Origin: Asterias amurensis
Taxonomy: Eukaryota > Echinodermata > Asteroidea > Forcipulatida > Asteriidae
Length of the DNA: 64,000 nt
Assembly: GCF_032118995.1 (NCBI RefSeq)
Contig: NC_092650.1
Location: 25,723,001-25,787,000, forward strand
Reading direction: 5' to 3'
Below the pieces are notes generated by a model. That model searched no databases, had not been told where the DNA came from, and was given only the letters and a program-made list of their open reading frames with translations. Positions 1 to 10,373 of the stretch are shown piece after piece (position 1 is the stretch's first letter; each line of letters opens with the position of its first letter). Made by a program: the position numbers and the translations under genes.

Positions 1-198
1 CCTTTAAGTAGAAGAACTGTGTGTATAAATTATAATTAATAACATTTTTTGTTTACTGCCAAAATTGCTAAAACAATATTTATGGACATTGCATGCGAGT
101 ACATGTTAATTTGATACAAAAATCAAGTTTTTTTTTCTTGCACAAGTTACTTTTAGTGAGTTAAGTACATGTACATGTATACATGTAATGGGGCTGTG

Positions 199-563
199 TT
201 TAACGACACTGGACCCTGTATTGTCAAAGGCCAGTCTTCTCACAGCGTGTATCTCAACATTATGCATACAATAACAAACCTGTGAAAATTTGAGCTCAAT
301 TGGTCGTCAGCGTTGCGAGAAAGTAATGCAAGGATAAAAGACTCCTGTCACACCAAGAAGCTTGATTTCGAGACCTCAAAAGCTAATTGGGGTCTCAATA
401 TAAACTTTGTGGAAAATTACTTTCCCGAAAACTACGTTACTTCAGAGGGAGCCGTTTTTCACAATGTTTTATACTTTCAACCTCTCCCCATTACTTATTA
501 CCAAATAAGGTTTGATGCTAAGATTTATTTTGAGTAATGGCCAATAGTGTCCAATGCCTTTAA
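199..563 (+). mobile_element. MITE family A copy
   Basis: First of more than 20 copies of a family of about 370-390 bp. Intact copies (for example 25885-26272) start TTAA-AGGCAGTGGACAC and end GTGTCCACTGCCT-TTAA, with the TTAA as the presumed target duplication. All share an internal palindrome around GATTTCGAGACCTCAA and its complement, and a conserved CTTCAGAGGGAGCCGTTTCTC block. The ORF inside is repeat translation, not a gene. TTAA is consistent with piggyBac or Kolobok mobilisation; no transposase is encoded. Confidence 0.8.
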
Positions 564-566
564 GAG

Positions 567-956
567 AGTGGCGTCAGACCTCCCTATATACTATTGGTAA
601 TTACTAAAAACCTTACTTGGTAACGAGTAATGGTGAGAGGTTGATAGTATAAAACTTTGTGAGGAACGGCTCCCTCTAAAGTGACATAGTTTTCTAGGAA
701 GAAGTAATTTTCCACAAATTTGATTTCAAGACCTCAAGTTTAGAATTTGAGCTTTCGAAATCAAGCATCTGAAAGCACACAACTGACAACTTTGTGTGAC
801 AAGTGTGTTTTTTTCTTTCATAGTTGTATGTATCTCGCAACTCTATCAACTGATCAAGCTAAAATTTTTCACAGGTTTGTTATTCTATGCATTTTGAGAT
901 ACACCAAGTGAGAAGACTGGTCTTTGACAATTACCAATAGGGTTCATTGTCTTTTG
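567..956 (-). mobile_element. MITE family A copy, inverted
   Basis: Reverse-oriented copy directly after the previous one, so the two form a head-to-head pair. Both ends are diverged from the consensus. Confidence 0.75.
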
Positions 957-1035
957 AAAATGCATGCACATGGTGGTGGCTGCACACTGTTACAATTTTG
1001 TGAAAAAAATTCTCCGGAGAAACATGCCTCAGACT

Positions 1036-1300
1036 TGGGCCCAACTTCTTAGCGGCCGATTTTGTGTTTACTGTGCGATTTCCATTTCAAAGCGCTGCTA
1101 ACCGTAAGCAAACGAAAAGGGATGTTAACCTTTCGGTGCTTACCGCACAAAAATAAATGACGCACAATGCAAACCCATGGTAAACGCGCAATATGATGGC
1201 TGCTCAATTTTTCTGCTAACACCTTAGCAAATTGTTCTGCTACAGTGTACTGTAAGCACTGAAATTTGCTTACCGCTAAGCAGCGCTATGGATTGGGCCC
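1036..1300. mobile_element. Palindromic MITE family D
   Basis: Ends in GGGCCCAA and its complement, with subterminal AAGCAGCGCTATGGATT-type sequence. The family consensus is GGGCCCAATTTCATGGCT at both ends with TAAGCAC-rich arms. Other copies are at 23437-23685 and 53211-53458. Confidence 0.6.
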
Positions 1301-1829
1301 AGTTCTCCTCGAGTCAAATTGTGTAGACTGAGAGGGTGCTGTGGTACATGTACATACCATGTATACAATCACACTTTGCAACTACATGTACATGTAGATA
1401 CTTCACATAGGTACATTGTACATAAAAACCCGTTCATACTTGAGCAATTTAGCAAGGGTGCCTTGTTAAATTATAGCATGGAGGCAACAATTCACCAAAT
1501 GTACCTAGTAAGAAAGCCAAAACAATTTCTGTTCAGTCCAGGGTCCCAAGTTAAATCTTGTCTCGAAACACATAGGAAATACAAGGTCTGTCAGTCTATT
1601 TAGGATTGTTCAGCTTGCTGAAGAATTGTGATATTATGTCGTTGCACTGATGCAAGTATTTTATAATTTTCAAAGTATATTTGTTGTTGTTGCATTTTTC
1701 AAAATTGCCAAAGAATTGAAATTTTTAAATGGAGAAAAGGGTATATTTGTATTGATTCTATGCCCTATAACTTTAATAAGGATCTGAGAATGGGGTTATA
1801 AAATTATACTGACATCTGTAACTTTTAAT

Positions 1830-2715
1830 AAGGGAATAAAACGCGCTTAACGAATAGTACGCTTAAACCCGGCAGGGTCGGCGGCCGTGTGATAAAGGCC
1901 CGAGCTAAAGGCGAGGGCCTTTATCACACGGCAATGACCCTACAAGGTTTTAAACGGACGTTGAAGAACGAATCACTACAGTGCTCTTTTGTTCCCGTTC
2001 GTAAATGCCCTTTAGTTAAAGGAACATGTTGCCTTGGATCGGTCGAGTTGGTCTTTGAAAAGCGTTTTGTAACCGTTTGTGCATATGGTTCGAAAGATGT
2101 TGTAAAAGTAGAATACAATGATCTACACAAATAATATGCCTCGAAATTGCGTGGTTTTCTTTTTACCTCGTCCAATAACACGGTCGGCCATTTATGGGAG
2201 TCAAAATTTTGACTCCCATAAATGACCGACCGTGATGGTTCGCGACGTAAAAAGTAAACCGTAGAGTTTTGAGTGATACTTGTGTGGATCATTATATTTT
2301 ACTTTTAAAACATCTTTCTAACCATATGCACTTCATAACAAACGGTTTCAAACGCATTTATAGACCAACTCGTCCGATCCAAGGCAACGTGTTCCTTTAA
2401 AAAACGTAAACAAATACAGTTATAAAATAGGCACTTTTACAATTGAAAAATTCGAAGTTTGAATTTGTTTCTCCAAAACTTTGTGAAGAATCTGTTCGAG
2501 GTGCGTGGGTTGTGTGTACGTGCGCGCGCTTAGATTACACGCTGATAGCTATGTTTTGCGCATCCTGCGTGACAATCTTGTGCGCACGACACGCGGAAGC
2601 CAGCTCAGTGTACATGAACAGAGCTCCAGTGTGCATTAACAAAAGTTTTATGCACACCCATGTGACGCGCTCTCCACCATCAGGAGTAGAGAAACTGTCT
2701 GGGGTATTTATGAAT
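1830..2715. mobile_element. Repeat family K, interrupted
   Basis: Contains a palindrome around GGCCTTTATCACACGG (about 1875-1950) and ends with GCGCTCTCCACC followed by TATTTATGAATT. The same two parts, in reverse relative arrangement, occur at 59975-60455; the end alone occurs at 22190-22260. A family B MITE (2016-2400) is inserted. Boundaries are approximate. Confidence 0.45.
2016..2400. mobile_element. Palindromic MITE family B copy
   Basis: A near-complete palindrome of about 385 bp. It runs TTAA-AGGAACATGTTGCC to GGCAACGTGTTCCT-TTAA and its centre is GGGAGTCAAAATTTTGACTC flanked by GGCCGACCGTG. TTAA lies at both ends. Other full copies are at 24415-24802, 28007-28397 and 58065-58448. 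Confidence 0.8.
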
Positions 2716-2954
2716 TACTATAAAATGTTTATTTTTTGCTGTTTTCTAATTCCTTATTGGTAGTAAAGTATCACCGCTCCCTCCATATTTGACAGTATTC
2801 ATAAATGTTAATTACTGAAATTGTTGCAAAATTTGTAATTGAAATAATTGTATTACTAGCATTGTGTTGTCATCATTGTGAGGTTTATCCAATACTCATT
2901 TAAAAATGTGCCATGAACATTCGGACAAATTATTAATGAAACTATTTGCCCTTC

Positions 2955-3115
2955 GTGGGAGTCAAAAATTTGACTCCCATAAATGGCCGACCGTGTTAGT
3001 CGACCAGGAAAAAGCAGAACCATGCAATTTCAAGTGATCCTTTTTTTGATAATTATATTCTAGTTTTATTAAAATATCTTTCTTCTTGCATAACAAGTGG
3101 CTACAAACACTTTTG
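2955..3115. mobile_element. MITE family B, partial
   Basis: One arm plus the centre of family B (GGGAGTCAAAAATTTGACTC, then GGCCGACCGTGTTAGTCGAC). The other arm is missing. Confidence 0.65.
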
Positions 3116-3473
3116 AGTTGTGGGATGGGAAGGGCGCATTTTGTGCACAGGTCTTTGGCAGAGTTTCCACCTATCTAAAAGATTGTTATTGTAGTCTTTG
3201 TGTTAGTTACTTTTTTCATTTGTTTTAATGTTTGATTCTATTTGTTTTTTTCTCCTTGCAACTTTGAAAGTTAGTCCCATTTGTAGTAGAAATATGTATA
3301 TTATTAGATTTTGAATATTAACCAAAACCAAATTGAGTTTGACTTTAGAGTGAAAAACATGATTGTTGTAACGAGAGTGTATTCGAAAGTTGGACTTCTT
3401 TTCCCAAAACATGCGTTTCCTTCAAGTTAAATATTTTTTGGAAACCTTCCACAATTAATGTCAGAATACATGT

Positions 3474-4135
3474 ATGTGCGGCTTTGGCCTTTGCACCGGC
3501 TTTGACTCAAGCTTTGTCTCTGGCTTTAGCTCCGGCTTTGGCTCCGACTTTGGCTCTGCTTTGGCCTCAGCTATTGCTTTGGCTTTGGGTCCGGCTATTT
3601 CTTTGGCTCTGGCTTTAGCTCCGGCTTTGGTTCCGGCTTTGGTTCCTGCTTTGGCTCTGGCTTTGGCCTCAGCTATTGCTTTTGCTTTGGGTCCGGCTAT
3701 TTCTTTGGCTTTGGCTCAGCTATTGCTTTCGCTTTGGGTCCGGCTACTTCTTTGGCTCTGGCTTTGACTCTGGCTTTGGCTCCGGCTAGGGCTCTGGCTT
3801 GGGCCTCGGCTATTGCTTTAGCTTTGGGTCCGGCTATTTCTTTGGCTCCGGCTTTGGCTCTGCTTTGGCTCTGCTTTGGCCTCAGCTATTGCTTTTGCTT
3901 TGCGTCAAGCTATTTCTTCTTTGACTTCGGCTTTGACTCCAGCTTTGGCATGGGCCTCAGCTATTGCTTTAGCTTTGGGTCTGGCTATTTCTTTGGCTCT
4001 GGCTTTGGCTCCGGCTATGGCTTTGGCTCCGGCTATGGCTTTGGCTCCGGCTATGGCTCTGGCTTGTGCCTCGGCTATTGCTTTAGCTTTGGGTCCAGCT
4101 ATTTCGTTGGCTCCAACTGTTGCCTTGGCTATTGC
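3474..4135. repeat. GCTTTG/GCTCCG hexamer minisatellite
   Basis: About 660 bp built from degenerate hexamers (GGCTTT, GGCTCC, GGCTCT) with an 18-24 bp higher-order rhythm. Because the unit is a multiple of three, several frames on both strands stay open and translate as Gly/Phe/Ser/Tyr-, Ala/Leu- or Ala/Lys-rich strings. No signal peptide or splice sites were recognised around it, so it is called a satellite and not a gene. Confidence 0.75.
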
Positions 4136-4580
4136 TTGTGATTTCCGTTTGGGGACCCTCACTGAGTTTTGTCCCCGGTTTGAATGTTTAGACCTACATG
4201 TTTACGCCTCTCTTAATACCTTAACGTCCCCCATCACTTGCAGTGGCTGCACCCATCGCCTCGTTTGGAGTTAGCTGTGTGACGTTCCTCATGCATAAAT
4301 ATTAAGAGAGGCGTATACATGTACCCACACACAATTAGATAGTAATTTGAATTGAACCAATTTACCAATGTGCAAGACATTAATGATGTAAATACTTTAA
4401 ACTATGCTTAAAAGATGAACTAACCTTATTATGTATCGCATGCAGGGTGAAACAATTCTTGAGAAATTGTCTAACTGTTTTCTTGACTTTCCAGCTTTTC
4501 TCACCTTTTATAGACTAATGTGTGAGTAACCTTCAAATGTTCCCTTTAAATATTCTACATTATTATGACAAAATATCTTG

Positions 4581-5256
4581 TTAAAGGCACTGAACACGTT
4601 TCTTGGTACATGTAAATGCATAGCCTTGCTCAAGGCAGTCAAATTATTCACTCCAAAAAAAGCCCGCCGCTGTATAAAACCCCACCCGTATTCACTGTGC
4701 GTAACATCGCACGACAGAATGCCCCCGTACACTATCCGCATGCGGAGGCCGTCGGCCTGACGGCCTCCGCATGCGGTTAGTGGTACGAGTGCGGATGACA
4801 TATGTGCACAGTAGTCGTACGATGTGACAGTGTGTATACGGATGGGTCATGCGGTGTGGTCGCACGCACCACGCACAGGGTATACGGGTGGGTTTACAGC
4901 GGCGTCTTTTCGGAGCGAACAATGCGACTGCCTTGAGCAAGGCTGGTAAATGCAAACACCATTATTCTCACTTGGTGTATTCCAACATATGCATTAAATA
5001 ACAATTCTGTGAAAATTTTGACTCAATTGGTTAATGAATTTGCAAGGAAAAACACCCTTGTTGTACAAAACAGTGTGCTTTCAGACAGGAATAAAAGGCT
5101 TCTGGCCAGAAGTATTTTATTATTTTGGTGAGAATCTACCTCTTTCTCAAAGAATTTGTGTCTTCAGAGGGAGTTGTTTCCCACAATGTATTATACCAAG
5201 TAAGGTTTTATGATAATAGTTTTAGTTATTAGCAAACGTTTACAGTGCCTCTTTAA
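4581..5256 (+). mobile_element. MITE family A, split by a Mutator-type MITE
   Basis: Begins TTAA-AGGCACTGAACACG and ends CAGTGCCTC-TTTAA. The element is interrupted at 4621-4945 and its two halves continue on either side of that insertion. Confidence 0.65.
4621..4945. mobile_element. Palindromic MITE family C with 9-bp TSD
   Basis: Starts TAGCCTTGCTCAAGGCAGTC and ends with its near-exact complement. It is flanked by a perfect 9-bp direct repeat GTAAATGCA (4612-4620 and 4946-4954). The interior has a CGCATGCGGAGGCCGTC palindrome. A 9-bp target duplication is the hallmark of Mutator-like elements. The second copy (45014-45713) has a different 9-bp duplication. Confidence 0.8.
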
Positions 5257-5273
5257 ATATGTATACCTGTATA

Positions 5274-5508
5274 TCAAATTCTGTAACTGTTAGAAAAAAA
5301 GGGTCAAGCAAAGAAAAAAAAAAAAAAAAAGTGGCATCCCAAAATGATGCCTTCTAATATTCTTGGTAAAAAATACTGTCCAATGTGTGACCGGGCCTTT
5401 ACCCAAGCATTGGACAGTATTTTTTACCAAGAATATTAGAAGGCATCATTTTGGGATGCCACTTTTTTTTTTGCTTGACCCTTTTTTTCTAACAGTTACA
5501 GAATTTGA
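5274..5508. repeat. Near-perfect long hairpin
   Basis: Arm 5274-5385 is matched by the reverse complement of 5408-5508 with no visible mismatch except the length of one poly-A/T run; the spacer is about 22 nt. It is adjacent to, but not part of, the family A copy that ends at 5256. Confidence 0.8.
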
Positions 5509-5849
5509 TTAAATCGCTGCTGCTTCCGTTGCAAATGTGTGCTCTATATTATTATGTAACCAACATTCAATTCAGGTCAGTGTATTTTTCAGTGTATATT
5601 TATTGTTCACATTTAATGCATCATTTATTTGTATTTATTGCATGCTGCCGATCTAGTTTTTTTTTTTTTTTTAGATACAAGTTTAGTTTTTATAGTTTTA
5701 AATTGCCAAAAATGTATGCTGAGGGTTTCTTTGGATAAAAAAAACCCACATGACACACTCTAGTTTTATAGCTTACTGCTGGTCTGGCTAGCGCCCAAGT
5801 TTGATCAGATTCCTAAAACAGACCAGAGCAGCCGATTTCACAAAACGAT

Positions 5850-6009
5850 TTCACAAATTGCGTGGTTTTCCTTTAATACCTCGTCGACTAACACGGTCGG
5901 CCAATATGAGTCAAATTTTTGACTCACATAAATGGCAGACCGTGTCAGTTCGCAAAGGAAAACCACACAATTTCGAGGCAAATATTTGTGTATCATTTTG
6001 TTCATCTTT
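5850..6009. mobile_element. MITE family B, partial
   Basis: Centre and right arm of family B (GTGGTTTTCCTTT, GGTCGGCC, then the complement). It abuts the TTAA that starts the next family A copy. Confidence 0.6.
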
Positions 6010-6384
6010 TAAAGGCAGTGGACACTATTGTTAATTGTCAAAGACTAGCCTTCATAGTTGGTGTATCTCAACATATGCATAAAATAACAAACCTGTGAAA
6101 ATTTGAGCTCAGTTGGTCATCGAACGTGCGAGATAACAATGAAAGAAAAAAACACCCTTGTCACACGAAGTTGTGTGAGTTTAGATGGTTGATTTCGAGA
6201 CCTCAAGTTCTAAATCTGAGGTCTCGAAATCAAATCGTGGAAAATGACTTCTTTCTCGAAAACTATGGCACTTCAGAGGGAGCCGTTTCTCACAATGTTT
6301 TATACTCCTCATTACTCGTAATCAAGAAAGGTTTTATGCTAATAATTATTTTGAGTAATGACCAATAGTGTCCACTATCTTTAA
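6009..6384 (+). mobile_element. MITE family A copy
   Basis: TTAA-AGGCAGTGGACAC to GTGTCCACTATCT-TTAA. The internal palindrome and CTTCAGAGGGAGCCG block are intact. Confidence 0.8.
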
Positions 6385-7110
6385 CTTAACAAAACTTAGT
6401 GTTCTTGTTCATCCCTTCCATGGTTTTACTAAAGGCTCGCAAAATAAACCACTTTGCAGATTCAATGCACATCGTATTTACTGCCATGGTTGATTCATAG
6501 CCACATTGATGTCACACAAAATACTGAAAAATGCACCCACCCTGGACCATTCCATTTTACGAGAGGGGGACTATTCCGTCTGAAACCCTTTCGCAACAAT
6601 TTGTCAGAAAATAAACATTCAATATCTGATTTCAATAAGTTACACATAGATCATTTAAAATAAAACGTTGGTAATAATGTGGACGACTCCTTGTAGACAC
6701 CCACCTGGATCAAAATGACACAACGGGGAACGAGCGGGGACGATTGTTTTGTGATTGAGAACGATGCTGAGAATTAAGCATGACGGATAATTTATACACC
6801 GTCCTATATTTATGTAATTGCGGTTGCGACAGTCAACGTCAAATGGCAATGATCTGTGTGTAAATTATTTAATTTAAAGTCTAGTTCACTGCGATTGTAT
6901 TCAAACGTGTATTAACTATTAGTGTTGTGGAATTTTACATGACTTTAGTTGACTGATTTACTAATAAGCATAGTTTACAGACTCTTGATGAAGTAATTAA
7001 TTAAATTCTAATTGAAGTAGATCTCTAAGCTCCTGTATGGACCTTGTTTTGAATGTATACTTGATGACTATTAAACTTCTGCAAGATGATCTGGAAAGCT
7101 AATCGTTATA
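6385..7110. other. Intergenic, nothing recognised
   Basis: No gene, splice pair with coding potential or repeat was recognised here. Confidence 0.5.
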
Positions 7111-7129
7111 ACTCTACACGAGAGTCGTT

Positions 7130-7330
7130 TGTTGAATAAAACCGGGGTAGGGTTACACAACCTAGCTCTCAGGGTCCTGACTAATCTCTGGGTTAGCTTG
7201 ACCCGGGGGTGGGGTTACACAATCTAGCTCCCAGGGGCCTGACTAATCTCTGGGTTAGCTTGACCCGGGGGTGGGGTTACACAACCTAGCTCACCGGGGC
7301 CTGACTAATCTCTGTGTTAGCTTGACTCGG
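7130..7330. repeat. 62-bp tandem repeat, three units
   Basis: GGTTACACAACCTAGCTC recurs at 7151, 7213 and 7275, a strict 62-bp period. Each unit ends with GGGTTAGCTTGACCCGGGG. A single unit with the same flank (GAGTCGTTTGTTGAAT) recurs at about 9130-9235. Confidence 0.75.
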
Positions 7331-7611
7331 GGACGGTTTAAACAAGATGAGATAGTTCAGATTGTGTGTCAGTTTGAGACATTTCTGGGTCATTTTGACA
7401 CTTGGGGCCCGCCATGCAGTGTGTCTCTGCTTACAGGTATTCTTACTTGCAGATTTTAGTTTTACTTGTCCATTATGGATTTCATAGCGATATCGTGGAA
7501 ATTTAACGGGTTCGTATATGCTGCTACTACACTAGCGTAATATATACAATGAGCTCCTGTGAGCCAAAATCTACATTTTGCTTTATAAAAAATCATGTCC
7601 CGTTCTTTTAA

Positions 7612-8620
7612 TATAGGTTTTCTCGGTCAAATTCGGCAAATGAGCAGCCAATTTCATTTTCATGCGCTCGAATTAAAGCTATTTTGTCTCGCCGGTTTTT
7701 ACTGCGTTTCAAATTCAGAATTCGGTCACTCAATTTCGTTTTGAGGCATTCAAGTTCCTAGCACACTCATTCTTTTTCATGACACACAATCGTCATTCAA
7801 TTTGGCAAAGCTGGTTCGACTAGAAATTTTGCTGATTTAATAATTTTTAATTTCGTAAAGAGGCAATCAATTTCGCTCACCGAGGATTCAAATAAGTACG
7901 ACTAAAAAAAATACGAATAAACAGATAAACTGTATAAGGCAAACCGTTTCGTACCTTCACAGGTTCAAGATGGAATGCTCCCTTCAAAAAGGCGAAGGTG
8001 AGTTGAACACTACAATCAATCTTTCAAAAAATGAAAATTTATTTTCTTTATTTTATGTTTCCAGTAGACTTTACCTTGGGCCCCATGAGGGTTGTTTTCT
8101 TCTTAAATTTTTTTTCGGGAGACCTTCAATGGTTAACTGACCAAGACCTGACATTTGAATGTGTTTGAATGTTTTTTTAGTTTGTTTAAAATGTTTTTCC
8201 AGTTGTTGTTTTTTGTAAATATTCACCAACCATCTGCTGGCGTGCCAGACATCTTGGCATATTATGTTCAAGAGTGCCAAAACATTAACCGCATGCCTTT
8301 AACATTCGTAAGGAAACAACAAGTTAACCAAGCGTTTTTAAGACTGCACAAATATCAGAATTGACTGCCTCAAAATGATATTGAATGACTAAACACACGC
8401 CTCAAAAACACTCCTGCGAATTTGAATACAGCTTCGATGAATTGTTAAATTGAATGATTATTTTGTTAAATCGAATGATGTAAAAGTAGATTTGACTAGT
8501 CTTAAAATGAAATCGAATGACTCTTTTTTAGTAGCATTCGATTTCGTGCGAAATAGAATAGGCTGGTGGTTAAATTGGCCGCTCATTTTCCGGAATCGAC
8601 CGAGAAAACCTATAAGTTAC
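7612..8620. mobile_element. TIR element of about 1 kb, non-autonomous
   Basis: Left end TATAGGTTTTCTCGGTCAAA is matched by the complement of the right end, with inverted similarity for about 45 bp (CTCGGTC, AAATGAGC, GCCAATTT). The interior holds degenerate ATTCGATTTCGT/CAATTTCGTTTT motifs. No transposase was recognised. Superfamily unknown. Confidence 0.55.
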
Positions 8621-8639
8621 AATGACAAATAAATAAAAC

Positions 8640-9120
8640 CCTGAAAGTTCCAAGTAGGTGTTATGTGCACGCCCAAATACGCATTGGTTGATCATTTCGA
8701 GAAAAGTGTCTAATTTATTGATTCGTTCTTTTCCACACGGATCCGTGTATTGATCCGTGACCTCATTTATCCTTTATTATTGTATGATTGTGTTTGTGTA
8801 TCTGCTTGAATAAATGGCCCAACACGTTACCATGGCAATACATGGTTATTTAATGCCTCAGACGTTCTTACAAGGCCCTTTATTATCCGCAATTAACGAC
8901 TATTTCCCTAATTATGCCAACTGTTAGACTGAGTTGTACCTTTTTTCCCATTCTTCAACCTAAATGACTATATTGTAGCGTTGACCGGGGGTTGCGATGC
9001 ACACAGCTTTAAATAACACAAACACTGGCTTTTCTATCCCTTGTTCTGGAGCTTTATTGACACTCAAAAAGTCATGAATTTTACACGAAGAAGATTGCTA
9101 AAACAGAGGACGCCCTCTCT
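8640..9120. other. Intergenic, nothing recognised
   Basis: No feature recognised. Confidence 0.4.
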
Positions 9121-9129
9121 GGCGAGCAG

Positions 9130-9235
9130 GTTTAAACGGGAGTCGTTTGTTGAATGAAACCGAGGTGGGGTTACACAACCTAGCTCACAGGGGCCTGACT
9201 AATTTCTGAGTTAGCTTGACCCGTTTACACAAAGG
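9130..9235. repeat. Single unit of the 62-bp repeat
   Basis: Carries GAGTCGTTTGTTGAAT followed by GGGGTTACACAACCTAGCTC, as in the 7130-7330 array. Confidence 0.6.
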
Positions 9236-9393
9236 TGGGGGGGGGGGGGAACTAGGGTTTTTCTTCGGAAGTAACTATTTTTTTTTCTAAGGTAATTTTT
9301 CGTGACTCAAATAAAACAAAAGGCTTCAGCCAATTTTCAAAGGTTTCTTATTTAAGGCTAATGTTGAGATACACCAAGTGAGAATACTGGTCT

Positions 9394-9796
9394 TTAAAGC
9401 CACTGGACACTTTTGGTAATTGTCAAAGACAGTCTTCTCACTTCTTAACATTATGCATAAAAATAAAATAACAAACCTGTGAAACCCTAACCCACACCCC
9501 AACCTTGTGAAAATTTGAGCTCAATTGGTCGTCGAAGTTGCATAATAATGAAAGAAAAAAAAAAAACCTTGCCTTACGAAGTTGTGTGCTTTCAGATGCT
9601 TAATTTCGAGACCTCAAAATCTTATTCCGAGGTCTCGAAATAAAATTCGTGGAAAATTACTTCTTTCTCGCAAACTACGTCATTTCAGAGGGAGGCGTTT
9701 CTCACAATGTTCTATACTATCCAACCTCCGCCCATTGCTTGTTATCAAGTACGTTTTTTATGATTTCGAGTAATTACCAGTAGTGTCCACTGCCTG
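9394..9796 (+). mobile_element. MITE family A copy
   Basis: TTAA-AGCCACTGGACAC to GTGTCCACTGCCT. A short reverse-oriented fragment (about 9330-9393) precedes it. It carries a short AACCCTAACCCACACCCC insertion. Confidence 0.7.
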
Positions 9797-10070
9797 AAAT
9801 GAAATTAGCACCTTGGCGATATTAACGTCACTATTGACAACCACGTTTAATATTGATGTAATGCAGCTTTCACCATTGAAGAAACCCGTGTTGATTGCAG
9901 ACTGGATGATTGGATGTAGCCTATACGTTTGGCAGTACTGTTCAGAGTTAGCTTGTTGATCCGATTGGAGGCACAACTTAAACTACTGTATACACACATT
10001 GGCCAAACTTACAATTACTGACTGTGTTTCAAATCTTTGAAGCAATTTCTGTTTTAAAAAGGCACAAGTC

Positions 10071-10373
10071 ATGTCTGTATATCTTATTCTTTACATGGTG
10101 TTGCAAATACCTTTGGTTTACGGGAAACTCACCCCATGGTGTGGTGTGATTGACTATGCTTTGGTTGGCCGGAACTACACGACCATAAATGCTACCAAGA
10201 ATCAAAAGCTGTGTTACCAGGCCTGTCTGAAGGATTCACCGAGATGTAGATCTGCAAATTACCGGCCTAAAGATCAAGAATGTGACTTGAACTGTGCCTC
10301 ACACTTTGATGTTTGTGCGGGTGGCAGATTGGTCGAGCAGCCTGGGTCTCTCTACACGTTTACGGCAACTGAG
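10071..10373 (+). CDS. Gene 1 exon 1: signal peptide and PAN-like module
   Basis: ATG at 10071; the exon ends ACT GAG followed by donor GTATTG, phase 0. It encodes residues 1-101. The open frame continues a few codons into the intron, ending TEVLM. Confidence 0.75.

Noticed and set aside
313-537. Recurring small ORFs with CHTK...FETSK...GAVFHNVL or RPQVLNLRSRNQ
   Set aside because: All such frames across the window are translations of MITE family A.
1924-2292. 122-residue minus-strand ORF
   Set aside because: Translation of the family B palindrome and adjoining family K repeat.
3474-4274. Possible silk- or elastin-like gene
   Set aside because: Open in several frames on both strands because the unit is a hexamer; no signal peptide or gene structure.
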